A DNA stretch of 64,000 nucleotides. Origin: Undibacterium pigrum. Lineage in GTDB: Bacteria > Pseudomonadota > Gammaproteobacteria > Burkholderiales > Burkholderiaceae_D. The stretch spans positions 310,001 through 374,000 of the forward strand of contig NZ_QJKB01000003.1 of assembly GCF_003201815.1 (NCBI RefSeq). The letters run 5' to 3'. Shown here in pieces: positions 52,504-61,773 of this stretch. The position numbers and the translations under genes are program-made. A model generated the notes under the pieces. The model was not told the origin of the DNA. It worked only from the letters and a program-made list of their open reading frames with translations, and did not search any database. Position 1 is the first letter of the stretch; each line of letters opens with the position of its first letter.

Positions 52504-54960
52504 TCAGAAGCGGTAACTGAATTCATTGGAATTGGCCGCAGCATGTACCAGGCTGAGGAAGGCAGCAGCCCTGGCCTTGTTGAGCTTCTGGCTGTCGTCC
52601 TTGGCAGTTGACGTATTTCCGGCATCAGCATCATCGTCCTGGGCTGATTTCGGTTTAGCCTGTTTTTGCTTTTCCAAAAACTCCAGGAAAGCGATTTTCT
52701 CGAAGCGATCGGCAGAGCGGCCATAGGCAGTTTTATATAGCTTGTCGATGTTATTCCTGAGTTCAGGTGATTCACCAAAGCCTTCAGGTACACCAACTTT
52801 CTTGCCCTCAGCAATCTGCTTTTTGGTGATTTTTTCTTGGTTGTCCAGGAAGCCCAGCAAAGTTGCTTTCTCGGTTTTATCTGGCAGACGGGCATACAGT
52901 ATCTGATACAAACGGTCTATCTGTGCTGACTCATTATTGCCTGCCTCACGCAATACCCTGCCTGCCAGTGCCTGTGACCACTGGAACACCAGGTCACTAT
53001 TGATCAACGCAAGTGCCTGCGGTGCAGTTGTCGTCACATCGCGTTTGCTATGTACCAGTTGCGGGTTCGCCATATCAAAGGTTTCCAGCAGCGGGTAAGG
53101 AATATTCCTGCGGGTGAAAACATAGACACTGCGGCGATGATAATCATGCGGGTCGGTCGATGTGACCCAGGCATTACCTGCATTGAAGTTGCTCGGCACT
53201 GGTGGCAATACCGATGGGCCACCGAGCTTTTCTTCCAGCAAGCCGGAAGCCAGCAACAATGAATCACGTATCTGTTCTGCATCCAGGCGCTGCCTTGGGA
53301 AAGATGCCAGCAACTTGTTGGTCGGGTCAGCTACTTTGGTATCTTCACGTTCGGCAGATGACTGGCGATAGACATTCGACAGCAAGATCTGACGATTCAG
53401 TTTCTTGACGCTCCAGCCTTCCTTGATGAAATTGCTGGCCAGGTAATCCAGCAATTCTGGATGGCTGGGCTTGGTGCCCATCTTGCCAAAATCACTGACA
53501 GACTCAACAATGCCACGACCAAAATATTGTGCCCAGACGCGATTGACGAAGACACGAGCCGGTAGAGGATTACTCGCGCTGGTGAGCCAGTTAGCCAGCG
53601 CAGTGCGGCGGCCAGATGAAGTCGTGGTCGGTACGATATTGGGTTTTTCACTGGTCAGCAAAGACAGGAAGCCAGGCTGCACTTCTTCCAGATGTCTGTC
53701 ATATATACCATTCGCCAGTACATAGGTAGGCGGTGCTTCTGCGTGACCAAGTTCTGTCATGGCCGAGATATAGCCAGGATGCTTGGGTTTGATATTGTCA
53801 AACTTCTTCAGCTCAGCTTCCAGCTTCTGGTATTTTTCGTAGCCTTCCTTGTCCTTGGTTTTTAACTGGTTGACGGCATTGCGGGTACGGCCCTGCATGG
53901 TCCACAGATTACGGTGGTAAATCCAGCGATCATAGGCAGTGCGTTCATTCTCCGGCTTGGTGATGGATTCGCGTGTAGCGGGTACGAAGCCCAGCAAACG
54001 GTCAGCCTCTGCCTTGTCGATGATGGGGCGTATCAAGACTTCCTGTTTGTCACGGATGTCCTTGGTGGCAGCTTCCCATTTTGCCTGCTTGAGTTCATAT
54101 TCTTCTTTTTGCTTGCCGGTTGCGGCGAGTATGTCATCGCTGGCGCTGGCATTCACAAAGAAGGATTGCAACTGGTAATACTCTTTTTGCGAAATCTTGT
54201 CGAACTTGTGATTGTGGCAGGCAGCGCAACCTACTGTGGTGGCGAGGAAGACCGAGCCGACTGTATCCGTCAGGTCAGTCGCAATTTCGACCTGCTTGAG
54301 ATTGAGGTCGCGGGCATTGACTTCGTCAGGGTAGTTACGCAAGAAGCCGGTGGCGATCAAAGCCTCCTGATTGCCAGGAAAGAGTTCATCACCAGCCAGT
54401 TGTTCCTGCACGAAACGATTGTAGGGCTTGTCTTCATTAAAGGCCTTGATGACGTAGTCGCGATAACGCCATACATTCGGGCGTGTTCCATCGGCATTGA
54501 ATCCATCGCTATCAGCATAGCGGGTCAGGTCCAGCCAGCGACGGCCCCAGCGCTCACCATAGCGGGTTGAAGCCAGCAGCCTGTCTACCAGCTTTTCATA
54601 GGCCTTGGGAGATTTGTCGGTGACGAAAGCCTGCACCTCTTCAGGCGTAGGGATCACGCCCCAGGTATCCAGCGTGGCGCGGCGTATGAAGCTGGCCCTG
54701 TCAGTATCTGGCGAGGGTTTGATGTTCTTCGCCTCAAGCTGTGCCAGGATGAAATTATCAACTGGCGTATGCACCCAGTTTTTTTGTTTGACAGCTGGCA
54801 GCTCAGGATTTTTCAGAGGCTGGTAAGCCCAGCCCTGTGTGACTGCGGCCTGTGTTTTTGCGACAGCTTTATTTTCTTCTGCGGCACTCAGGCTGATGGC
54901 AGTGCCTGACAGCGCCAGGATGATGGCGAGTGCAAGTGGCTTATAGAGTGCCTTATACAT
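52504..54960 (-). CDS. DUF1549/DUF1553 (PSCyt2-PSD1) exported cytochrome-type protein
   Basis: 818 residues with a signal peptide (LALAIILALSGTAISLSA). The DUF1549 domain (about 55-260) carries a heme motif CAACHNHKFDKISQKEYY. The C-terminal DUF1553 domain (about 455-760) has RTALANWLTSASNPLPARVFVNRVW and DFGKMGTKPSHPELLDYLA. The N-terminal PSCyt1 domain of longer planctomycete proteins is missing. AAGGAGC lies about 8 bases before the ATG. It heads the operon 54960-48079 and has a sigma54-type promoter about 85 bases upstream. Confidence 0.91.
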   Translation of the reverse strand: MYKALYKPLALAIILALSGTAISLSAAEENKAVAKTQAAVTQGWAYQPLKNPELPAVKQKNWVHTPVDNFILAQLEAKNIKPSPDTDRASFIRRATLDTWGVIPTPEEVQAFVTDKSPKAYEKLVDRLLASTRYGERWGRRWLDLTRYADSDGFNADGTRPNVWRYRDYVIKAFNEDKPYNRFVQEQLAGDELFPGNQEALIATGFLRNYPDEVNARDLNLKQVEIATDLTDTVGSVFLATTVGCAACHNHKFDKISQKEYYQLQSFFVNASASDDILAATGKQKEEYELKQAKWEAATKDIRDKQEVLIRPIIDKAEADRLLGFVPATRESITKPENERTAYDRWIYHRNLWTMQGRTRNAVNQLKTKDKEGYEKYQKLEAELKKFDNIKPKHPGYISAMTELGHAEAPPTYVLANGIYDRHLEEVQPGFLSLLTSEKPNIVPTTTSSGRRTALANWLTSASNPLPARVFVNRVWAQYFGRGIVESVSDFGKMGTKPSHPELLDYLASNFIKEGWSVKKLNRQILLSNVYRQSSAEREDTKVADPTNKLLASFPRQRLDAEQIRDSLLLASGLLEEKLGGPSVLPPVPSNFNAGNAWVTSTDPHDYHRRSVYVFTRRNIPYPLLETFDMANPQLVHSKRDVTTTAPQALALINSDLVFQWSQALAGRVLREAGNNESAQIDRLYQILYARLPDKTEKATLLGFLDNQEKITKKQIAEGKKVGVPEGFGESPELRNNIDKLYKTAYGRSADRFEKIAFLEFLEKQKQAKPKSAQDDDADAGNTSTAKDDSQKLNKARAAAFLSLVHAAANSNEFSYRF

Positions 54961-55042
54961 GAAGCGCTCCTTGCTGATGCTGGGTCTTAATCATGAAATA
55001 CTCCCTGTTAATAATTGGTGAACTAGACTTTCCACTATCAAT

Positions 55043-55058
55043 AGCAACTATCGCGCCA
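55043..55058 (-). promoter_or_regulatory. Sigma54-type promoter before the DUF1549/DUF1553 operon
   Basis: Minus-strand TGGCGCGATAGTTGCT fits TGGCAYGnnnnTTGCW with one deviation (GC for AC/AT at the third position of the -24 element). It is about 85 bases upstream of the start codon and points into the operon. Confidence 0.75.
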
Positions 55059-55254
55059 CCATAGCAACTGCCTGAAGACAAAACATAAGTCATTGATAAA
55101 TAAAGGTTTTTAATTAAAATACTGTTACTCTGACTTTTCTCTGAGTGCTTATTTTTCAAACACTTGAAAACTGCCCTGCTGATTTAAAAACAAGCCTTAT
55201 TGCGGCCTGCTTCATGCACAACAGAAAGTATCGTTTTGTAACGCAGGAATAAAA

Positions 55255-55283
55255 AACCCAGGCATAAGCCTGGGTTGGTTTTT
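55255..55283. terminator. Terminator of the TonB-dependent receptor gene
   Basis: 9-bp perfect stem AACCCAGGC/GCCTGGGTT with an ATAA loop. T runs follow on both strands (minus: TTTTTTATTCC), so it serves the receptor gene and can work both ways. Confidence 0.88.
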
Positions 55284-55314
55284 TGCTTGTTTCGTCTGGT
55301 TTTATCCTGCCTGA

Positions 55315-58164
55315 TTACAGTTTCCCGCTCAAAGTGATACCTACCCAGCGCGGTACTGCCGGGGTAAAACTATTCCAGGTCTTGAGCAAGGGTGTATTGT
55401 CATTGAAGGCATTCTTGACGACGAGGCTAAGGTCATAGGACTGATTGCGGCTGCCTATGCCTATCGCTATGTCGGTGATACTTTTTGAAGGTATCCAGCC
55501 ATAATCAGACAAGGCATTGTCCGAGTTATATTTGCTGCTATACAGGGTGTTTGTACTGGCATGGAATTCCCGGTTACCCAGCACTGGTATCCGGTAATCT
55601 ATACCCACATTCAAGCTGTATTTTGCTGCACCCGGCAAAGCCTGGCCAGAGACATCACGATATGGCGCAGCGCCGGTATAGCCATTTTCTGCAGGCTGGG
55701 CAGAGTTGCTAAAGCTCTTGTAACGCGCGTCATTATAGGCACCGGAGAAACGCACCAGGGTATTGGGCAAGCCGCTATAGACACCATCAATTTCCAGACC
55801 CTGCGCCCTGACCTTGGGTACATTGCCAGTGGCTGAAGTGTAATAGTTGGTGCCATCATTGTTCAGGCCAGTGGTGTAGACATCCAGCACGCGTACGGCT
55901 TGCTGGTAATCCTTGATATCCATGACGAACAGGGCGGCGTTCAAGATCAGCTTATTGTCGAGCAAGGCAGATTTCAAGCCAAACTCAAAAGCACTGGTTT
56001 TTTCTGCCTTGACCAGATTGGAGACACCATTGGTAACCTGGGATATGCCTGCCTTCTCACCATACTGCCAGGAGGCATAGCCAGTGACATTGTCATTGAT
56101 TTTGTATGATGGGCTGATAACCAGCGCTGGCAAGCCACCTTTGAAGGCTTCCGCCTGTACAGGATTGAACAGCACCCCTATCTGTGACTGGCGCAAGGCC
56201 TTTGCTGCAGCTACCTGGGCTTTTTGCGCTGCTGTCAGGATGTTATAAGCAGAACCAGCGGCACCTGTGATGGTCGTGCCAAAATACTTGCTGGCTGTCA
56301 GGTCAGCCAGGGCCAGCTGGCTGTCGGTATTACCGGCATTCAGCAAGCCTGTACCATTCGATGAGAAACCACCCAGTTGCACGCCATTGATGGCAACAGG
56401 GTTCAGCTCAGGCGCATTACCATATTCCTTCAATAAAGTGCTGGCAGTATTCTTGCGGTTTTCATAGGTATAGCGTAAGCCTGTGGTCAGCGTAAAGTCA
56501 TCGCTGAGATGCCAGTCGGCCTGGGCAAAGGCGGCAGCACTCTTGTTCCTGATTTTTTGCAAACCGGCCGGGCTGTTAAAGGACATGTTCAAACCATCCA
56601 GCGAGTTTTGCAGCAGATAGCGACCGGCGCCATCCTTGTCCAGTGTGCTGTACTGGCTGGCATTGGCAAACCAGGCACCGGCATCGTTCGCCCATTGACG
56701 GCGGTAGTCTGCACTATTGGTCACGTCCAGAAAGAACAGACCAGTCTGGTAATCGACTTTGCCACCGGGCTGAGAAGTCAGGCGCAGTTCCTGGCTGGAC
56801 TGGCGGTAATCATTCCAGAAGCCGCCAGAGTTGCGGTAGATATCAAATGGCGTACCCTCGTCATTGACGGCATTGAAGTGATAGTCTTTGTAGGCCGTAA
56901 TTGAAGTCAGGGTATGCGTACCCAGGTTCCAGTTCAATTCAGCAGATGCCCCATTACTACCTGTCACCAAGGGGCGCTGGTAATCATTGTTGACGGCATT
57001 CTGACCACCACCATTCAGGTAATCCCTGAGATAGGTGTAATTCGATTGCTGGGTAAACCAGCGACGCCCAAGACGGACGCTGGCATCTGTACTCAGGGTA
57101 TTGGCGCTGCCGTTGGCATAGGTCGTCGGTGTTGCCGTATTGATGGTACGGCCATTGGTGGTTTCGCCACCGCGTGGCTGGGCATCAAAGGCAAAGCGGG
57201 CGCTGAAGTCTTTGGTCGGTGTCAGCAAAAACTGTACGCGGCCAGAAACCCGGTCTTTATTGGTGTAAGTAATATTTTTGTTATAGAGGTTGGTGATATC
57301 GCCTGCGCCTTTGCTGACACTCAAAGTACCGCGCCAGGCCAGCAAATCATCAATAATGGGGCCGCCTGCTGAAAACCTGCCTTGCACAGTATCGTTTTGT
57401 CCGAAGCTCAGGGAATAACTGGCGTCAGGTGTAAATGATGGGCGACGCGTCGTTACATTGATAACGCCCACACTGGTATTCTTGCCCAGCAGCGTGCCTT
57501 GTGGGCCACGTGTGACTTCAATTGCATCGACATCGGTAAAGTCATAACTGGATGACAGGGCATTGTAGGCATAGTTGACGCCATCAACGATGAGACCAAC
57601 GCTGGGGTCCTGTGCCTCTGTCTGCCCCTGCTTGCCTATACCACGTATCGAAAGACTGCTGGTGCGCTGATTACCCTGGTTCCAGGATACATTGGAGACG
57701 CGCTGGGCGATCGCACCTATGTCGGTAGCCTGCAATCTGTCCAGCTCTTTGCCTGTGACGACAGAAACCGAGAGCGGCACATCCTGCAGGCGTTCTATGC
57801 GGTTACGGCTGCGTATGGTCACGGCACCCAGGGTATCGACTTCTTCTGGTGCGGCAGTCTTACCTGCCTGGGCGGCTGTGGGATTGGCGCTTGAACCAGC
57901 TTGCCCTGCGGCGACGGGTGTTGTTGGTGCTGCTGGTGTCGTTGGCGCATTGCTGATAGCCTGCTTCGCGATGATTTCCTTGAGACGGGTTATTTCAGCT
58001 TGCAGTTCGGCGACACTGGGGCCATCTGCCGCATGCAGGCTGCCGGATGCCAGCAAGGCGGCACCCGCCAGGACACTGGCAATAGGTGAGCGGCGAAAAG
58101 GAACCAGGCCGCGACGGAGAGAAAAGAGAGATGGCGTTCGTACAGTTTGATGATGGTGACTCAT
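55315..58164 (-). CDS. TonB-dependent outer-membrane receptor
   Basis: 949 residues from MSHHHQTVRT (the longer upstream frame lacks signals). Signal peptide near residues 25-45 (ASVLAGAALLASGSLHA), then a short coiled coil (VAELQAEITRLKEIIAKQ) and an Ala/Pro/Thr-rich linker, which is unusual between signal and plug. The plug domain has DVPLSVSVVTGKELDRL and GIGKQGQTEAQDPSVGLIVDG. A 22-strand barrel ends in the aromatic-free WVGITLSGKL. It would import a large or scarce substrate, energised by the TonB-ExbB-ExbD genes at 60220-62186. A sigma54-type promoter lies about 50 bases upstream. Confidence 0.93.
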   Translation of the reverse strand: MSHHHQTVRTPSLFSLRRGLVPFRRSPIASVLAGAALLASGSLHAADGPSVAELQAEITRLKEIIAKQAISNAPTTPAAPTTPVAAGQAGSSANPTAAQAGKTAAPEEVDTLGAVTIRSRNRIERLQDVPLSVSVVTGKELDRLQATDIGAIAQRVSNVSWNQGNQRTSSLSIRGIGKQGQTEAQDPSVGLIVDGVNYAYNALSSSYDFTDVDAIEVTRGPQGTLLGKNTSVGVINVTTRRPSFTPDASYSLSFGQNDTVQGRFSAGGPIIDDLLAWRGTLSVSKGAGDITNLYNKNITYTNKDRVSGRVQFLLTPTKDFSARFAFDAQPRGGETTNGRTINTATPTTYANGSANTLSTDASVRLGRRWFTQQSNYTYLRDYLNGGGQNAVNNDYQRPLVTGSNGASAELNWNLGTHTLTSITAYKDYHFNAVNDEGTPFDIYRNSGGFWNDYRQSSQELRLTSQPGGKVDYQTGLFFLDVTNSADYRRQWANDAGAWFANASQYSTLDKDGAGRYLLQNSLDGLNMSFNSPAGLQKIRNKSAAAFAQADWHLSDDFTLTTGLRYTYENRKNTASTLLKEYGNAPELNPVAINGVQLGGFSSNGTGLLNAGNTDSQLALADLTASKYFGTTITGAAGSAYNILTAAQKAQVAAAKALRQSQIGVLFNPVQAEAFKGGLPALVISPSYKINDNVTGYASWQYGEKAGISQVTNGVSNLVKAEKTSAFEFGLKSALLDNKLILNAALFVMDIKDYQQAVRVLDVYTTGLNNDGTNYYTSATGNVPKVRAQGLEIDGVYSGLPNTLVRFSGAYNDARYKSFSNSAQPAENGYTGAAPYRDVSGQALPGAAKYSLNVGIDYRIPVLGNREFHASTNTLYSSKYNSDNALSDYGWIPSKSITDIAIGIGSRNQSYDLSLVVKNAFNDNTPLLKTWNSFTPAVPRWVGITLSGKL

Positions 58165-58211
58165 GCGTTTTTGCTCCAGTAGCATTTGAAGGAAGTGTTT
58201 CCTGCTGCTAT

Positions 58212-58227
58212 CGCAAAGAGCGTGCCA
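58212..58227 (-). promoter_or_regulatory. Sigma54-type promoter of the TonB-dependent receptor gene
   Basis: Minus-strand TGGCACGCTCTTTGCG matches TGGCACGnnnnTTGCW except the last base. It lies 48 bases upstream of the receptor start codon. Confidence 0.85.
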
Positions 58228-58520
58228 TTCATACTGATCAGGGAAGATCAAAGAGAAATGAGATAAAAAATTCCTTATCCATTTCAGGTATGTTGAATAC
58301 CAGTCATTTTGAATAACATCAGACATGGTCTGCTGCGGACACAGCAAAGTTTTTGCTGCATATCAGCCATGCCATGACATATGCATATTCCAGATGCTGC
58401 TGATACATGGACAGCATCAAAACATGCGGCTGCTGCTTACTCATCAGCCGGTGTTGGCTATGCAACTCAAGATCTGGCTTCGGTATTGCGCTACAAGAGT
58501 ATGTAAATCTTTCAAGGGCT

Positions 58521-58536
58521 TGGCACGGTAGTTGCA
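58521..58536 (+). promoter_or_regulatory. Sigma54-type promoter of the rhodanese/cytochrome b genes
   Basis: TGGCACGGTAGTTGCA is a full match to TGGCACGnnnnTTGCW, 58 bases upstream of the gene at 58595. It is divergent from the receptor promoter; 293 bases separate the two -12 elements. Confidence 0.92.
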
Positions 58537-58594
58537 CTCATGCCCAGGACCAAGCATCTCAAAAATCCTGTGTCTCAACCATTGAAAGCCCAAT

Positions 58595-59122
58595 ATGATC
58601 AAACGTAAAAATTTTATCGCCCTCTTCCTCACAGTCGCCGCTGCCAGCGCCATGGCTCAACAAGCAGCAACACCTGCTGCTGGCGCTAACGGTGCTGCTG
58701 CCGAGCAGGCATGGAAATACAAAACCAAACGCCTGGAGCGCAATGAAGTCGATGCCTTGCTGGCCAAGCCTGAAAAACTGGTGGTCATAGACGTACGCCG
58801 TCCGGATGAACTGACGGCCAAGGGTAGCTTTCCTGTGTACCTGAATATCCAGAACAAGGAACTGGAAAAAAGCCTGGCTTATATACCAAAAGACCGCGTC
58901 ATATTGACAGTGTCGAATCATGCTGTACGTGCTGGCGCAGCTGGCGATTTGCTCGCAGCCAAAGGCTTCACCGTCGCAGGAGCAACCGGCTCTGAAGATT
59001 ATGAAGCACAAGGCGGCACCATCACTAAAATAGCTGCGCCACCACCACGCAATGCAGCTGCCACGCCAACAACGACACCAGCAGTAACTACCGCCGCTAC
59101 AGTAGTAAAAAAAGACTGGTAA
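58595..59122 (+). CDS. Exported rhodanese-like protein lacking the catalytic cysteine
   Basis: 175 residues with a signal peptide (FIALFLTVAAASAMA). A rhodanese domain (about 45-145) is recognisable from VVIDVRRPDELTAKGSF and the final GFTVAGATGSEDYEAQGG. The active-site loop reads SNHAVRAG where active enzymes have CxxxxR, so the sulfur-carrying cysteine is replaced by serine and the protein is probably a binding or structural member. The tail is Ala/Thr/Pro-rich. It is co-transcribed with the cytochrome b gene that starts 30 bases later. Confidence 0.85.
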   Translation: MIKRKNFIALFLTVAAASAMAQQAATPAAGANGAAAEQAWKYKTKRLERNEVDALLAKPEKLVVIDVRRPDELTAKGSFPVYLNIQNKELEKSLAYIPKDRVILTVSNHAVRAGAAGDLLAAKGFTVAGATGSEDYEAQGGTITKIAAPPPRNAAATPTTTPAVTTAATVVKKDW

Positions 59123-59152
59123 TTGATATCGCAAGAATAGAGTGTATCCAGC

Positions 59153-59905
59153 ATGACTTCATCCATTATGTCCAACGCCAGTGAACCTGCGATCAATACA
59201 GTAGTCAGCCATCAAAAACGTATTTTATTGTGGGATCTACCCCTGCGCCTGTTTCACTGGTTGCTGACAATCGCCATCACGATTGCAACTGTCACAGGTT
59301 TTATCGGTGGCAACTGGATGGCATTACATGGCAAGGCGGGTCTGGCTATCCTGGGCCTGCTAAGCTTCCGGCTGGCCTGGGGATTTGTTGGCAGCACCTA
59401 TGCGCGTTTCAACAGTTTTTTTCCATCACCATCAAAGATAAGCCTGTTCTTGCGAGGGAAGTGGTCAGCACCTGGCCATAATCCCCTGGGGGCTATTTCA
59501 GTCCTGGCATTGCTGCTGGCTGCTGCTGCGCAGGCAGGCAGTGGCCTGTTCAGCAATAATGATATTGATTTCACCGGCCCGCTGTTTAATCTCGTCCCGG
59601 AAAAAACTGCTGCTGTGCTGACCTCATTCCACAAGCTGAGTATTTATGCCTTGCTGGCATTGATTGCCCTGCACATATTCGCCATTTTCTGGTACCTGAA
59701 AATTAAAAAACAAAACCTTGTCACACCCATGCTCACAGGCTGGAAAGAAGTTGATGACGATGTCAGGCCTGTCGCCAGCAAACCTCGCTGGCTGGCGCTG
59801 ATATTGTCCCTGGCTTTTGCTGCAGCCACGATTTACTTTGCCAGCGGCGCTTATTTTCCTCAAACCAAAGTACCCGAAGTAGTGCAGGAAAAACCAGCCT
59901 GGTAG
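59153..59905 (+). CDS. Cytochrome b561-type membrane protein
   Basis: 250 residues, with a possible ATG start five codons in. Four to five membrane helices carry the heme-binding histidines of the Ni/Fe-hydrogenase/b561 cytochrome family: LRLFHWLL in helix 1, ALHGKAGLAIL in helix 2, and FHKLSIYALLALIALHIFAI in a later helix. A soluble loop follows, and a final hydrophobic segment (LALILSLAFAAATIYFASGAY) is near the end. It would move electrons between quinol and the exported cytochromes or redox partners of this region. Followed by a terminator. Confidence 0.9.
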   Translation: MTSSIMSNASEPAINTVVSHQKRILLWDLPLRLFHWLLTIAITIATVTGFIGGNWMALHGKAGLAILGLLSFRLAWGFVGSTYARFNSFFPSPSKISLFLRGKWSAPGHNPLGAISVLALLLAAAAQAGSGLFSNNDIDFTGPLFNLVPEKTAAVLTSFHKLSIYALLALIALHIFAIFWYLKIKKQNLVTPMLTGWKEVDDDVRPVASKPRWLALILSLAFAAATIYFASGAYFPQTKVPEVVQEKPAW

Positions 59906-59931
59906 GCATTCATCCTCATATTTCGATCTCA

Positions 59932-59962
59932 CAAAAAAGCTGCCTTGAAGGCAGTTTTTTTA
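59932..59962 (+). terminator. Terminator after the cytochrome b gene
   Basis: CTGCC/GGCAG stem extended by an A6/T7 run, TTGAA loop, ending TTTTTTT, about 30 bases after the stop. Confidence 0.88.
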
Positions 59963-60107
59963 TTTGAAAAATGCATTTGCATAGCAGGGATATTTCAGCA
60001 TGTATCAACTTCATCAGGCTGTTGAAATTGCAGCAGGTGAGCAGAAACATATAGCTGAAATCCAGACATGAAAATGGCAAATACTTGCTGTTTTCCCGCA
60101 ATTTGAT

Positions 60108-60123
60108 TGGCACGCTTCCTGCA
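60108..60123 (+). promoter_or_regulatory. Sigma54-type promoter of tonB-exbB-exbD
   Basis: TGGCACGCTTCCTGCA matches TGGCACGnnnnTTGCW except C for the first T of the -12 element. It lies about 97 bases before the tonB start. Confidence 0.83.
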
Positions 60124-60219
60124 ATAGTCCATACAAGTCCAGTAGCAAATTTTCCTGCGACCTTCATCAATAAATTTTGAATATCACAAGAAAATTTTCA
60201 TACATAGAAAGGGAAAAAC

Positions 60220-61029
60220 ATGAGCACCATGACATTTGAAAGCAGTGACTTTTTCTTGCGCAAAGCTGCAGTAAGAAGATCGAACCGCGTAGTACCCAAA
60301 GCGAAAGCGGCGCAGGAATTGCCACCAGTAAAAGTGGCCACAGTTTTACCTGCGCAAGAAAAACATGGCAAGCTTAACTGGAGTCTGAATACCTTGATAG
60401 TGGCAGTAGCCGGTGTGCATGTCGCACTGGTATATGATCTGCATCAACCCATCAACGTCAGCCCTGTGGAAAAAGCCAGGGTCGTGCCGCTCAGCATAGA
60501 AATTGCGCCACCGCCCGTGAAGGAGTTACCACCGCCTCCTCCACCTGAAATTAAACCCAAATTGCAACCACAGATCAAGCCTGTCGCTGCGCCAACCAGA
60601 GCAGCCACACCAGACAATCTGCCCGTCGTCAATACTGCGCCGGTTGACACTGTGCCCAGTGCCAATACAGTAGCTGTTGCCGTGGCAGCACCGCCCGCAC
60701 CACCGGCCCCGGCCGTAGCGACACTGGCGCCACCAGCACCACCAGAGCCAGTGACCGAGCCCAAGGGCTATGCAGGTTACTTGCAAAACCCTGCGCCCAA
60801 TTATCCCCCCGCTGCACAAAGGCGCGGGCTGGAAGGCCAGGTCACGCTGAAAGTCCATGTGCTGGCCAGCGGTCATCCAGCCAATATCCAGATCGCCAAA
60901 TCCAGCAGCCATCCCATCCTTGATGAAGCGGCTATCAAGGCCGTGACTTCCTGGGTTTTCCAGCCTGCCAAACGCGGGCAGACGGCTATCGATGGCTGGG
61001 TCCATGTTCCCCTTATTTTTAAACTGTAA
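60220..61029 (+). CDS. tonB: TonB-family energy transducer
   Basis: 269 residues. A cytoplasmic N-terminus of about 50 residues precedes one membrane anchor (LNTLIVAVAGVHVALVYDL). A long Pro-rich periplasmic region follows (KELPPPPPPEIKPKLQPQIK and PPAPPAPAVATLAPPAPPEP). The C-terminal TonB domain (about 180-269) has NPAPNYPPAAQRRGLEGQVTL and SSSHPILDEAAIKAVTSWVF. It transmits the proton-motive force to receptors such as that at 55315. First of three genes with gaps of 12 and -1 bases. Confidence 0.95.
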   Translation: MSTMTFESSDFFLRKAAVRRSNRVVPKAKAAQELPPVKVATVLPAQEKHGKLNWSLNTLIVAVAGVHVALVYDLHQPINVSPVEKARVVPLSIEIAPPPVKELPPPPPPEIKPKLQPQIKPVAAPTRAATPDNLPVVNTAPVDTVPSANTVAVAVAAPPAPPAPAVATLAPPAPPEPVTEPKGYAGYLQNPAPNYPPAAQRRGLEGQVTLKVHVLASGHPANIQIAKSSSHPILDEAAIKAVTSWVFQPAKRGQTAIDGWVHVPLIFKL

Positions 61030-61041
61030 AGAGATCACATC

Positions 61042-61773
61042 ATGAATGATTACTACCTGAACCTTATCGTCCAAGCCTCGCTGTATGCCTTGCTGGTGTT
61101 TTCTGTCGTCACCTGGATACTGATCTTCGCCAAGGCGGTACAACACTGGCGTTTATCCAAGCAGGACAAACTGTTTGCCAAGAAATTCTGGAGTGCCACC
61201 AGCCTGGATGCAGCGACGGCCATTGCCAGTGATGCCAGCCCCAAGTCGCGTCTGGCAAAAGTAGGATTTGGTGCCCTGTACGTCAATGAAAAAAATGGCG
61301 AAGGCCACGACCTCGAACATAGCTGGGACAGACAAGAATTGCTGGAGCGTCACTTGCGCCAGCAAATCCAGAAAGAATACCAGTCGCTGGAAAGCGGTCT
61401 GGCTGTACTGGCATCGATAGGCAGCACCGCACCCTTCGTTGGTTTGTTTGGTACGGTATTCGGCATTATCCATGCCCTAAGTGCCATAGGTAAAAATGCC
61501 TCGGCCAGTATCGATGTCGTCGCTGGCCCTATAGGCGAAGCACTGGTCGCAACTGGCGTAGGTATTGCCGTTGCCGTACCAGCAGTACTGGCCTATAACT
61601 TTTATATCCGTCGCTTGAAGGTCACGGCTGCCGAGCTGGATAACTATGCCACTGACTTTGTCAACCTGGCGCAAAAGAATGCCTTCCGCGTCAGCAAGCC
61701 TGTCACTAAAACTGCCGAGGCCAGCAAAGCTGCGCCTGGTCATGATATCCCTGTCACAGGAGTGCTCGCATAA
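61042..61773 (+). CDS. exbB: ExbB (MotA/TolQ/ExbB proton channel protein)
   Basis: 243 residues with three membrane helices. The first is near residue 15-37 (ASLYALLVFSVVTWILIFAKA). The second and third are the conserved ExbB core: SIGSTAPFVGLFGTVFGIIHAL and GPIGEALVATGVGIAVAVPAVLAYNFY. It forms the proton channel with ExbD. Its stop overlaps the exbD start (TAATG). Confidence 0.96.
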   Translation: MNDYYLNLIVQASLYALLVFSVVTWILIFAKAVQHWRLSKQDKLFAKKFWSATSLDAATAIASDASPKSRLAKVGFGALYVNEKNGEGHDLEHSWDRQELLERHLRQQIQKEYQSLESGLAVLASIGSTAPFVGLFGTVFGIIHALSAIGKNASASIDVVAGPIGEALVATGVGIAVAVPAVLAYNFYIRRLKVTAAELDNYATDFVNLAQKNAFRVSKPVTKTAEASKAAPGHDIPVTGVLA

